64,000 nucleotides of DNA, from contig JAZHRO010000036.1 of NCBI GenBank assembly GCA_037157565.1, forward strand, positions 128,596,001 to 128,660,000, given 5' to 3'. This document shows positions 1 to 9,571 of the stretch, piece after piece. Each line of letters starts with the position of its first letter. The stretch's first letter is position 1. This stretch comes from Thalassia testudinum. Its lineage: Eukaryota; Streptophyta; Magnoliopsida; Alismatales; Hydrocharitaceae. Below the pieces are notes generated by a model, which had not been told where the DNA came from, did not search any database, and saw only the letters and a list, made by a program, of their open reading frames with translations. The translations under genes and the position numbers were made by a program.

Positions 1-107
1 CTTAGTTGAAATTTCTTAGTTTAAATATTTCCCAAGTAATTTGATCCTAACTCTCTTATAAATAGTACATAGTTTTCCAGGGACTAGCAAAAGATAGGCA
101 TGGGGTG
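1..107 (+). mobile_element. 3' internal tail of Athila/Tat-like LTR retrotransposon A
   Basis: This is non-coding DNA that ends in a purine-rich stretch immediately before an LTR start (TGATGTGCAC at 108). The sequence around 82-107 (gggactagcaaaag, then a G run) closely matches the stretch just before the 3' LTR of the better preserved Athila element at 45685-45712. I therefore read it as the post-pol tail of an element whose coding part lies left of the window. No ORF in it resembles a protein. Confidence 0.65.
90..107 (+). other. Polypurine tract of element A
   Basis: A purine-rich run with GGGG sits directly before the TG of the LTR. It occupies the same place, with similar flanking words, as the tract at 45698-45712 before the Athila 3' LTR. 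In this superfamily the tract primes plus-strand DNA synthesis. Confidence 0.55.
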
Positions 108-1211
108 TGATGTGCACACATCTAATTGACTTAAAATGTCTATTTATGTATGTTTCTAGTGTTATAAAAGCATTCATCATTAAAAATATTGCATAGCATG
201 CATCATCATGCATTTAGCTTAGATTGTATAAATTATAGGCTAATTTTCTCTTTTTGTGATGAGGGGACAGGGCAAATATCGTTTCAGGGCCTCGTATTTG
301 AGATCCAACCGTATTGATTTGATCAGGGCGACGATCGGAGTTCAACGACTCTGAGATCACCTCAATCTGACTTCCATAGTATCAAATACAGTCCGAGAAA
401 GATTAAAGCTGAAGGGCCAATGTGGTGTTAAATCTGTACCTCAGATGAAGAATCCAACCGCATGGATGGGTTCGGATCGACGATCGCAGCCTAATGGCGC
501 AAAAATTAATCCAATCCGACATCTGTGGCACCACCTACAAGTGAAAGAAGATGGACGACTTAGATAGTACCACGTGGCACCATTCCAGCCACCCACGTCA
601 CCGTAGTTGTCATCGCAGCCAACCTTCTTCACAAAGATCAAATTAATCTCCACCGTTGGATCATCATCCAACTGTGGAAAGCGTTGGAGGAAGAAATCAA
701 AAGAGCGACACAAGAAGAGGTGCAACGCATTGGCTGACGCCCATGCGCGGAGAGGGAGGCATGGGTTCGAACCTCGCCCTACCTCAAATGAGGTGGAGTG
801 CAGCACGCGAGGAAATTCAATCGTAGGATGCAGTGTGGATGGCCGATGGATCGGCAACGTGGTGTGTAGAGAAGCGAGGATCGTGCACATGCGTGATGAC
901 CCACCGCTCTAAGCCCAATCTAATGCAGGTGCACTGAATGCTAGAAGGTGAAGTGGCAAGGCGCAATCTTGACCATTCAATCTCTTGATCGGACGGCTGA
1001 TATCGTGTGAAATGTGGTATGAATGCCTAACTCTTGAAGATTAGGAAGCATCGACGTGGCGCATCGTGGACGCTTGGATCAGAGGTGAATGGTGGAGATC
1101 AAGGCAAGGCTTCAACGACATGGAGGCTTTAGCAACGTGCATATCCGTTACTAAGACCCTGCCATCAATTTCAAGCCTTTAAAAGGCCTTTTTGCCCCCA
1201 ATTTTCGCACC

Positions 1212-1219
1212 TATAAAAG
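1212..1219 (+). promoter_or_regulatory. TATA box of element A LTR
   Basis: TATAAAAG is followed within about 50 bases by pyrimidine-rich leader-like sequence. The related solo LTR has the same TATAAAAG word at the equivalent place on the opposite strand (2511-2518), which supports it as the U3 promoter. Confidence 0.6.
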
Positions 1220-1774
1220 GGCACCCCTACCGCTCATTTTCATCATCCCTTTCTCTCTTCTCTCACCTCCTCCAAAGCTCTAAGAGCTAGTACCATACCC
1301 AGGATGCTCCATTAGAGTTATAAGATAATTTTTCCATCTTCTCACCCCCTTCATGGTGCATCCCACGGTTGTCCTCTCGCTGTCATTCAGGAAGCGAATC
1401 CTACTGCGATGTCACCCTGTTCCATCCTCCATCTTTGTCCTCTTTCATCCAGCATCTTACCACACTCGTCCGGGAGCCCCGTCAACGTAACTCGTCCTCC
1501 AAGCAGCTGTCGAGGAGGATTATTTCTCATCCCCTTCTCTTTTATCGCTTTCTAGTGTAGATTTCCTACATTCTAGTGTAGCACATAGATGTAATGAACA
1601 TGTTCCTATCATTATGAAATATTTGTTTATTCTCTCCCTATTTTCTCTTTATTTGTATTATTCTTTCTCTCTCTTCTATTAATTATTCTTAAAGTAGAAT
1701 AGCTAGTAGATTAATTTCAACCAGCTAATCCACTTTGTGACAATAAATCTAATGCAATTTTTAGTCAAACGTTC

Positions 1775-3515
1775 TGTTGAACGTGTTACGAACCTACGCT
1801 AACGTGTTCGGTTTTGGAAAACCTGTCGTTGTAGTTCGAAAGCGAAGGATTCGTGTTCAACAAATAAAATTTATACCGAAATTAAAATTCCGGGTCGAAC
1901 ACAGGGAGGCGAACGTTTGATTTAAAAGCTTCGCGTTTCTTTTTATTTTGTCATGAAGAAATTCAATTTAAACTAAGTATCTACAACAAATAAAAGAGAG
2001 AGAGGGAGTAAGAGAGAGAGAAAGAATACTACACATGGAAATCAAAATGAGATATAGAATAGACAAGGAATTTATCATAAAAGAGTTCGTTCGTTATAAC
2101 TAGAAAACATAAAACAATTACTCTAGAAAGCATTAAAAGAATGGAGGGAGAAATGTCCTCCTCGACGATCGCTCGGAGGACGAATAGACTACTCTAGAAA
2201 GTAGTAAATCTATACTAGAAAGCAGTAAAAAGAATAGGGAGAGAGAATCCTCCTCGACGGTCGCTTGGAGGACGAGTCGGACGGGACGATACCTGGATGA
2301 AGGAGGACGAAGCGGGACGAAGGAGGACGAAGCAGAAGAACGGGAACAGAGCAGCACGCCGTCGTCGTCGCGGGATCCACTTCCGAAGGGGGGCGAAAAT
2401 TTGGACTTTATCTCGCGAGAAGCATCCCGGGTGTGGGACAAGCTTCTCTTGTGCTTTGGAGAGGTAGAGAGGAGAAAGAAGGGATGAAAATTTCGTATGG
2501 AGGGGGTCTCCTTTTATAGTTGCAAGGAGTGGGGGCAAAATGTACATTACATCTTCAAAATAATAAATAAGGGGTCTTTAGTGACGGATAAAACCGTTGC
2601 TAAAGCCCCGACATCGCCGTCGCCGCCGCGCCTACGCGCGCCCGCTCGGCTGCTCGCGCGCGTAATGCCTACGCACGTCCGCGTAATCGGACGGCTTAGA
2701 TCGCGTCCGCGCCCGCTGCGTAGCGCGCCGCCCGCGTGCGATCGCGCGTTACGCCCGACGTCCAATCGCGCGTCGTCCTGATTGAGCGCGCACAGCCGTT
2801 GGATCTTCATCTGACGCTCGTCCGCACCCGCTCGCCCGCGCCTTCCACCCCCTCATCATGGCTCGAACCCGTGACCTCCGCTTCGCCCGCAGCTGCGTCG
2901 CCGCTGCGCTACGCGGACGAAATGGTCGCGCGGACGCTTTTAAGCGCGAGCGACCGCAGCCGTTGGATCGAGATCCAACGGCGGAGAGGGATCGGGCGTG
3001 CGGTCTTCACAAGATGCATGCGGCCATTTGGGCGGCTGAGATGGCGCCACGTGGCGCCATCTTGGCCGTCCATCTTCTGGAAGTTGTAGATGGTGCCACA
3101 GATGTCGGATTGACTCGATTTTTGTGTCGTTGAGCTGCGATCGTCGATCCGAATTCATCCGTGCAGTCGGATTTGTCATCTGAAGTGTGGATTTACACCA
3201 TCCTGGCCCTTGATCTTCTAGGGTTCCCCGGTCGCTATCTGATGCTACGGATGCCTGATTAGGGCGATCTTGGAGTCGTGGAACTCCAATCGTCGCCCTG
3301 ATCATATCCATACGATTGGATCTTTGATCCGAGGCCCCGATAAAATATTTGCCCTGTCCAAGCACATAAAAGGAGACAATTAAATTCCATTTTATTCAAA
3401 CTACTCTAAATGCAAGATGATGCATGTAATGCAATATTTATGTCATGAAATGCAATCCTATGCTTAAGAACATGCATAAATAGACATTTTAAGTAGTGTA
3501 AATGTGTTTACATCA
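1775..3515 (-). mobile_element. Inverted solo LTR of Athila/Tat-like family
   Basis: This 1.74-kb LTR lies in reverse orientation inside the LTR of element A. Its termini read TG...CA on either strand. It is flanked by the 5-base direct repeat CGTTC (1770-1774 and 3516-3520), the target-site duplication expected of an LTR element. There is no internal domain, so it is a solo LTR left by recombination between the two LTRs of a full element. Long stretches are the reverse complement of 108-1770, so host and guest belong to related families. Much of 2580-3000 is very CpG-rich. Confidence 0.8.
2511..2518 (-). promoter_or_regulatory. TATA box of the inverted solo LTR
   Basis: On the minus strand this reads TATAAAAG followed by GAGACC. 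It matches the TATA word at 1212-1219 of the plus-strand LTR in relative position. Confidence 0.55.
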
Positions 3516-4469
3516 CGTTCACCTCCCTGTGTTAGACCTGGGACACACTAGAGTTTCGGTTAAATTATCTGTTTGATGGATTTTTACGCGATTTCAACGA
3601 CTGGTTTTGTAACGACCCGTTTCCCGAGCCCCTACGAGAATCGAGAACCGGACCGACTCAACTAATCCCAAGACCCAGTCGTCCAACGAGGAAGTAACCA
3701 AAAGAGCAGTAAAATAAACCACATTCAACATGAATATAACTAACAGTAAGAAAGTACAGCAGTAAGGAAAGAAACTACTACAGTAGATACCACCACAACA
3801 GTACAACAACATTTATCATATAACATGAACTGCAGGTAAAGAAAGTACAGTGGAAACAAGAACTACTCACTATAACAGAAACAAAAGAGATACAAAAGAC
3901 AGTGGTAACTCTACTGGACCCTACTCGGCCCAGCGTCCTCTGCAGCCGCTGACCCTGGCTGCTCAACACTTAGTCCTGAAATGTAACGAGTGTAACACGT
4001 CAGCAAAACGCTGAGTAGAGTGGCAAACTAAACTAAGACAACAGTAGAGTGTACAGTAGCTGTTATGTTCTATTACTTTCTTTATTCACATCTTTCAATT
4101 TTCTCACTAATTCATTTATTTCTCAGATCCTTTACTTGATCTCAAATGTTCCTCGTGGGAACGATCTTGATTGCAGTCTTTTCCAAAAGGTAAAAGTAGC
4201 ACGTGGTGCTCTCCTGGCCGGGAGAGTCCCCCGTGGTGAACAGACGTAACGGTGACTACGGCACGCGTGATAAACGCACAGGTAGCTAACCCGTACTGGC
4301 ACGTGGTCAGTCGTTTTCGTTAACGGGTGCACCCAAAGCACAGCACGGAACCAGTCTAGGGCAGAGCCCTCTCAGAAACAGGGGTCCAACCCCTCCACAG
4401 TAACCAAACCGGGGCCTTGCCCCTCCACAGTCCGCGCACCCTCGCCTGACTACCCTGGTTTGCCCCAGT

Positions 4470-4690
4470 GGGCCTAACAAGTCGGTGAAGGAGGCTAGCA
4501 GAACCCCGGGGCCCTTGGGGTAGCTACTGCTCTCCTAACACTAGTAGCTCTCCTCGATACTACGTACACGAGGGCCAACAAGTCGGTACAGAGTGGCCAG
4601 TCCTAACCCCGGGTCCCTAGGGCGGCTAGCTCAGCTCTGCACTAAACAGGGGGACAGTCGCTCTCCTTGGTACTCCGTACTCAAGGGCCA
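4470..4690 (-). repeat. About 100-bp tandem duplication inside the Tekay1 LTR
   Basis: Two successive units begin gggcc(t/a)aacaagtcggt at about 4470 and 4572. Both contain aaccccgg followed by a CCC/GGG-rich word and a gctag word, then chargeable to the same layout a run toward a tacgtac or ccgtact word. A third partial start (agggcca) follows at about 4684. The same arrangement occurs in the 5' LTR (12150-12350), the solo LTR (21850-22070) and, diverged, in the Tekay2 LTRs. Confidence 0.6.
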
Positions 4691-4924
4691 GCTCACTTCC
4701 CCAATTCTATTCCATTCGCTTTCCAGGAGTTCTACTCCTACTTCCCCGTAGGGTTCCAGAACATCTTATGTCTCACTTTCCATTTTCACGTTCTTACAAA
4801 CCATGATCTCAATCATGTTTCTTTATTCATAACAGGCAGCTGTTAATTCAATTTACAGGCAGCTTTATATTCCTTTCCATTTTTCCAAGACTGCAGTATT
4901 ATACATTCCACTAGTTTCTTCCAT

Positions 4925-5050
4925 CCTAGGATTCATGCCATATCCTAGGATCTATCATACAATCTAGTTCTCCAGCCCTAGGATTCATGCAACACCTAGG
5001 AGCTATCATTTAATCTATTTCTCATTCCTAGGATTCATGCATGTCCTAGG
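4925..5050 (-). repeat. Three tandem pairs of CCTAGG
   Basis: The palindrome CCTAGG occurs at 4925, 4944, 4977, 4995, 5027 and 5045. This makes three pairs with 18-19 bp inside each pair and about 50 bp between pairs, each containing the word ggattcatgc. The same six sites are kept in the 5' LTR at 12584, 12603, 12636, 12654, 12686 and 12705, and in the solo LTR around 22319-22446. The Tekay2 LTRs keep a related cctagggttca version. Confidence 0.75.
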
Positions 5051-5345
5051 TTCTAGTTATGGTCCCACACTTTAACAGATTTATTAATAACTTAAAGCCA
5101 CTCTACCAGGTACAACGGGAGTAATGGGGGCATGATCGGGAATCCCGCGTGCCTCCGTGACTCCCAAGACTGCAACTGAACGAGGTCCTATCAGAAGGAT
5201 CAAACACAAGGAGTGTCTCAAAATAGTGTATAGCTACTGTAGACGGTAGAGGAATTAATTCTGAAAGGAACGCAACTTGAATCACGGAAAACGGGACCCG
5301 AACGGGCCCTAAACGGGTCGAAAACGACGACACTGTGCAAAATCA

Positions 5346-5686
5346 GACGTCTGGAACTTCTTCCAGACGTCTTAAAAAGTGGATCAGAGAATTACCTTAT
5401 TCTGCGAGGTTTCTCAGACGTCCAGAAGTCTGCGGGGACGTCTGGCCTAGCTCCCAGACGTCCGATGGTCACCCCGGACGTCTGGAGGTCGCTCCCGCCG
5501 TCTGGTACAACAGTCAGACGTCTGATTCGCAAAGGATGGCGAATCATCGAGCCTGCGCACACCCAACTCCCTCCCTCAGTACGGTCAGTCGACAGGAAGG
5601 AAGAAGAAGACGGAAAACTCACCTTTCAGACATCTGTATGGTCCTCCAGACGTCTCCCTCGCCGTCTGTCTATCTACCCAGACGTC
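5346..5686 (-). repeat. Phased GACGTC palindrome array, 3' LTR, cluster 1
   Basis: Exact GACGTC cores lie at 5346, 5366, 5417, 5437, 5457, 5477, 5517, 5649 and 5681. Degenerate cores lie in register at 5497 (GCCGTC), 5629 (GACATC) and 5661 (GCCGTC). Steps are 20 bp inside each group (5346-5366, and 5417 to 5517), and 20-12-20 in the last group. Most cores are embedded in CAGACGTCTG. In element orientation this cluster lies downstream of the TTAAAA promoter-like word, so it should be transcribed. Confidence 0.9.
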
Positions 5687-6150
5687 TGATTCTTGAAACT
5701 TTTCCAGAATCAGGCCGCCACTCGGCCTCCGCTCGCGACGCCGCCCGCGTCGCACCTCGCGCACCTGCTGCTCAGACCGCAGCAGTCCCTCCCCCGCCGT
5801 TCCACGCCCCCCTGCGCCCTCCGCCGGCCGACCCTAGCAGCCTCGGCGAGCTCGCCCGCACGGCAGAGCTCCGCTCTCGCATGCAGCACCTCCTCCGCGC
5901 TCACTGCAGCCGCCGCTGCCACCCTCGCGCTCACTCTCGCGCTCACTCTCGCGCACTGGCTGAAGGAGAAGGGGAAGGAGACGGTGGTGACGGAGTGAGG
6001 GGAGGCGTGGCCTTTTAAGGCCGTGCAAGGAGGAGAGAGGGCGCGGCAGGCGTTTGCAGCCGCAGAGAAAAAAAGAGGGAATAACGAATATGCGATCTGC
6101 GCGCTCAGGCGCGCAGACGACTCGCGCGTGTGGAAGATAATGGTTTTTCA

Positions 6151-6252
6151 GACGTCTGGAAACCATCCCAGACGTCTGGCAAGACGTCTGGATGTGATCC
6201 CAGACGTCTGGTCTGACATCTGGGCCACCTCCCAGACGTCTTAAAAGACATC
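6151..6252 (-). repeat. Phased GACGTC palindrome array, 3' LTR, cluster 2
   Basis: Cores lie at 6151, 6171, 6183, 6203, 6215 (GACATC), 6235 and 6247 (GACATC). The spacing is strictly alternating, 20-12-20-12-20-12. In element orientation this cluster is at the very 5' end of the LTR, in U3, upstream of the TATA-like word. Confidence 0.9.
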
Positions 6253-6286
6253 CGGGGCACGCGCAGTCACGTCCCCGAAACTTGCG

Positions 6287-7312
6287 CTAACTAGGGTGCG
6301 GAAAAGACGTCCAAATAACCATAACAAACTCAAAGAGGACCGAAGCCGGTCCGAAAGACGTACCCGTGAAAAGCTCCGGGTACCGCTCCCGCATTGCCGC
6401 CTCAGGCTCCCAGGTAGCCTCCTCGTACCGCTGGCTCCTCCACAAAACCTTTACCAGGGGTACTGGCTTTCGTCTCAAACTACGGACGACTCAGTCTAGA
6501 ATCTGCACTGGCTGCTCGGGGTAGGTCAGGTCGTCACCCACCTCGACGCTCTCGTGACTCAGTACGTGGCTGGGATCGGCTACGTACTTCCTGAGGTTGG
6601 ACACGTGGAACACGTCGTGCACACCAGAAAACTGCGGGGGGAGGGCAAGTCGGTAAGCAACGGGTCCAACCCGCTCCAGGACCTCAAAGGGCCCCACGAA
6701 CCTCGGTGCGAGCTTCCCTCTCACCCCAAACCGCTGCAGGCCCTTCATGGGCGAAACACGAAGAAAGACGTGGTCCCCAACCTCAAACTGTACCTCTCTG
6801 CGTCTCCGATCCGCGTAGCTCTTCTGTCTGCTCCTGACAGTGCGGAGTCGTCTGTGGATCTGCTCAACTACCTCCTGACTCTGCCGGATCAACCTGGGGC
6901 CAACCTCCCACTTGGTCCCCACCTCAACCCAACTCAAGGGTGCCGTACACCTCCGTCCGTACAAAGCCTCGTAGGGAGCCATGCCGATGCTCGAGTGATA
7001 ACTGTTGTTGTATGCAAACTCCGCTAGGGGCAGGTGCTCCTCCCAAGAGCCCCTCCAGTCCAGTACACAGGCACGCAAAAGGTCCTCGAGTGTCTGTATC
7101 GTGCGCTCAGACTGTCCATCCGTCTGGGGGTGGTAAGCTGTGCTAAACCTCAACCTCGTCCCCAAGGCCTGCTGAAACTCAACCCAAAACTGGGACGTAA
7201 AGCGGGTATCCTGGTCGGATACGATCTCCCGCGGAACTCCGTGTAGTCGTACCACATCACGGATATACCTCTCTGCCAACTGTGCTGGTCCCAAAGTGAC
7301 TCGGATCGGCAA
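6287..7312 (-). pseudogene. Tekay1 integrase core and C-terminal chromodomain, broken
   Basis: This continues pol after a frameshift near 7314. It holds the second integrase catalytic Asp (in VSDQDTRF), the Glu (in GQSERTIQTLED) and the family block VFHVSNLRKYVADPSHVL before the chromodomain. A single in-frame TGA at 6491-6493 follows QILD. Past it the same frame resumes with PLVKVLWRSQRYEEATWEPE and ends RERYPELF, the typical chromodomain of this clade, which in the family is thought to guide integration to heterochromatin. The TGA looks like a CGA-to-TGA change. Confidence 0.88.
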
Positions 7313-9092
7313 GAACCGCGCCCTTCTTCGTCAATCTATCCACTATTACCCAGACTGTGTCGTGTCCCCGCTGGGTAACAGGCAAGCCCACCACCAAGTC
7401 CATGGTGATGCTCTCCCACTTCCACTCTGGCACTGGAAGCGGCTGAAGCGGCCCTGCAGGCCTCTGATGCTCGGCTTTCACCTGCTGGCACACTAAGCAC
7501 TGTTGCACGAATTCACCCACATCCTGCTTCATCCCCCTCCACCAAAACTCGCGTCTCAAGTCGTGGTACATCTTCGTGTTTCCGGGATGTATGGTGAATC
7601 TGGAACCGTGTGCCTCAGTCAGGAGCTCTCTCAACAGCTCCTCGTCCCTGGGAATGCACAACCGTCCCCTCAAGCGTAGCACCTGGTCTGTGAAAGAGAA
7701 GTCCCCAGGGTCTCCTGACAGTACTCTGTCGCGCAAAGACTGCAAGTACGGATCGGCCATCTGCCCTGTGATGATGCGGTCTATCAGCTCTGGCCTGGTC
7801 TTCCGCGTCACCGTCACTGCCCCACAGTACCCTCGTAACTCTAGAGGTCGCCAACTGCCCACCTCCTCCAAAAGGCTCCAACTCTGTAACTGTAGACTGG
7901 CCAAGCGTGCGGGCGCCTTACGGCTCAAGGCGTCAGCCACCACATTGGCCTTTCCCGGGTGGTAGGAGATGATGCAGTCGTAATCCTTCAGGAGCTCCAA
8001 CCAACGTCTCTGTCTCATGTTGAGCTCCTTCTGGTCAAAAAGATATTTGAGGCTCTTGTGATATGTAAAAATCTCGAAGATCTCACCGTACAAGTAGTGC
8101 CTCCAGGTCTTCAGCGCGAAGACAACAGCTGCCAACTCTAGGTCGTGGGTAGGGTAGGTATGCTCATGGGGCTTCAGTTGCCGCGAAGCGTAAGCGACAA
8201 CGTGACCCCTCTGTATGAGCACACCTCCTAACCCCTGCAAGGAAGCGTCCGTGTACACAACGAACCCGCCACTACTGTCAGGGATGGTGAGCACGGGAGC
8301 CGAGGTCAACCTCTCCTTCAGCTCCAGAAAACACGCCTCACAGGCGTCTATCCAAGCGAAAGGCACGTCCTTCCGGGTCAACTGTGTCATAGGATGCGCA
8401 ATCTGCAAAAATCCTCTGATGAACCGTCTGTAGTAACCTGCCAGTCCCAGGAAACTGCGAATCTCAGTGACTGAACGCGGTCTCTCCCACCTGAGCACTG
8501 CCTCGACCTTGGCTGGGTCCACCTCCAAGCCATCTCCAGAGATCACATGACCTAAGAAGGTCACCTCCCTCAACCAGAACTCGCACTTGCTGTATTTGGC
8601 ATATAGCCTGCGCCGTCTCAGAGTGTCCAGAACCATCCGCAAGTGCTGTCCGTGCTGCGTCTGATCTCTAGAATAGATGAGTACATCATCTATGAAAACC
8701 ACCACGAACTGGTCTAAGTACGGTCTAAACACCCGGTTCATCAGGTCCATGAAAGTAGCAGGGGCATTAGTCAGCCCAAACGGCATGACCAAAAACTCGT
8801 AGTGTCCATACCGGGTGCGGAAAGCTGTCTTGGAGACGTCGGTCTCCTTGATCCTCAACTGGTGGTATCCAGACCTCAAGTCGATCTTGGAAAACACCGT
8901 GGCACCCCGCAACTGGTCAAACAAGTCGTCGATCCTCGGCAGCGGATATCTGTTCTTGATGGTGACCCTATTCAGCTGTCGATAGTCCACACAAAAGCGT
9001 AAAGTCCCATCCTTCTTCTTCACAAACAGTACCGGGGCTCCCCAGGGAGACGCACTGGGCCTCACGAAACCTTTCTCCAAAAGGTCCTGCAA
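7257..9092 (-). CDS. Tekay1 pol: reverse transcriptase, RNase H, integrase N-terminal part
   Basis: A 611-codon open frame. RT comes first, with [33 protein letters not shown] and the intact catalytic motif FIDDVLIYS. RNase H follows, with [11 protein letters not shown] and [12 protein letters not shown] present, but the third acidic site reads TYHKSL where the family has TDHKSL, so a catalytic Asp is lost. The integrase zinc finger is intact ([22 protein letters not shown]), and the first integrase Asp is in [10 protein letters not shown]. The frame breaks just after the word IVDRLTKK. The Met taken as start follows a stop at about 9093 and is not the native start, because pol here is normally read through from gag. 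Confidence 0.92.
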   Translation of the reverse strand: MQDLLEKGFVRPSASPWGAPVLFVKKKDGTLRFCVDYRQLNRVTIKNRYPLPRIDDLFDQLRGATVFSKIDLRSGYHQLRIKETDVSKTAFRTRYGHYEFLVMPFGLTNAPATFMDLMNRVFRPYLDQFVVVFIDDVLIYSRDQTQHGQHLRMVLDTLRRRRLYAKYSKCEFWLREVTFLGHVISGDGLEVDPAKVEAVLRWERPRSVTEIRSFLGLAGYYRRFIRGFLQIAHPMTQLTRKDVPFAWIDACEACFLELKERLTSAPVLTIPDSSGGFVVYTDASLQGLGGVLIQRGHVVAYASRQLKPHEHTYPTHDLELAAVVFALKTWRHYLYGEIFEIFTYHKSLKYLFDQKELNMRQRRWLELLKDYDCIISYHPGKANVVADALSRKAPARLASLQLQSWSLLEEVGSWRPLELRGYCGAVTVTRKTRPELIDRIITGQMADPYLQSLRDRVLSGDPGDFSFTDQVLRLRGRLCIPRDEELLRELLTEAHGSRFTIHPGNTKMYHDLRREFWWRGMKQDVGEFVQQCLVCQQVKAEHQRPAGPLQPLPVPEWKWESITMDLVVGLPVTQRGHDTVWVIVDRLTKKGAVLADPSHFGTSTVGREVYP

Positions 9093-9571
9093 CTAGGACT
9101 TGAGCTCTCGCAGCTCAATCGGTGCCATCCTGTATGGCGCGGTGGAGATGGGGTTGGTCCCTGGTACTAGTGAGATCTCAAACTCGATCTCACGCTCGGG
9201 CGGTAGTCCTGGTAACTCGTCTGGAACATGTCAAGGTACTCTCTGACCACCGGGATGCTCTGGAAGTCTGCCACAGGCTAGGCTCTGCCACCACACAAGC
9301 TAGGAAGCCCTCAGACCCCTGGCTCAAAAGTCTCGTCGCCCGAAGTGCTGAGATGCACCTGAAACCTCCGTCCACTGGCTGTCCGTGAAACTCGAAAGAA
9401 GGCAACTCCGGAATGGAGAAGACGATCTTCCTCTCAAAACAGTCCACCAAGGCGTGGTAAGCGGACAGCCAATCCATCCCCAAAATCACTCCAAAGTCCT
9501 CCATCTGTATCATAATCAGGTCAGCTGGTAGGCTGTCCCCCGACGCTGACCTCGCAATCCGTGTACACCTC
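9093..9571 (-). pseudogene. Tekay1 protease C-terminal half and protease-RT linker, frameshifted
   Basis: A frame at 9190-9513 contains the block FGVILGMDWLSAYHALVDC, the retropepsin second-half region (ILGMDWL) of this family, and then LPSFEFHGQP. It is out of frame with the gag-protease ORF and loses frame again near 9280. A stop at about 9093 separates it from RT. The homologous Tekay2 stretch (50708-51136) reads through as VVDLQSILVVHEYPDIF, which shows where the frame should go. Confidence 0.75.

Larger units (their letters stand above)
3608..6269 (-). repeat. 3' LTR of Tekay1
   Basis: This is a direct repeat of 11252-13932. It starts TGTAACGACC on the plus strand. Its right end (..gcgcagtca) differs from the 5' LTR end (..gttcgtaaca) over the last dozen bases. 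Relative to the other copy it has lost 34 bases near 4239 at a TGA/TGA microhomology and carries extra bases near 4533-4550. Internal repeats include a roughly 100-bp duplication around 4470-4690, paired CCTAGG words at 4925-5050 and GACGTC palindrome arrays at 5346-5686 and 6151-6252. Confidence 0.93.

Noticed and set aside
441..912. Overlapping ORFs of 149 and 101 codons on opposite strands in the element A LTR
   Set aside because: Both sit inside LTR sequence, overlap each other and have no recognisable domain.
108..3515. Foldback transposon made of the two opposed LTR-like sequences
   Set aside because: The inner copy has its own TG/CA ends and a CGTTC duplication, and the outer one is preceded by a polypurine tract, so insertion of a separate element explains it.
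5335..6018. 227-codon ORF across the Tekay1 3' LTR (also 12995-13678 and 22623-23525)
   Set aside because: It lies antisense in the LTR over the GACGTC array and CpG-rich DNA. The protein is low complexity, matches no family and the three copies differ in length and frame.
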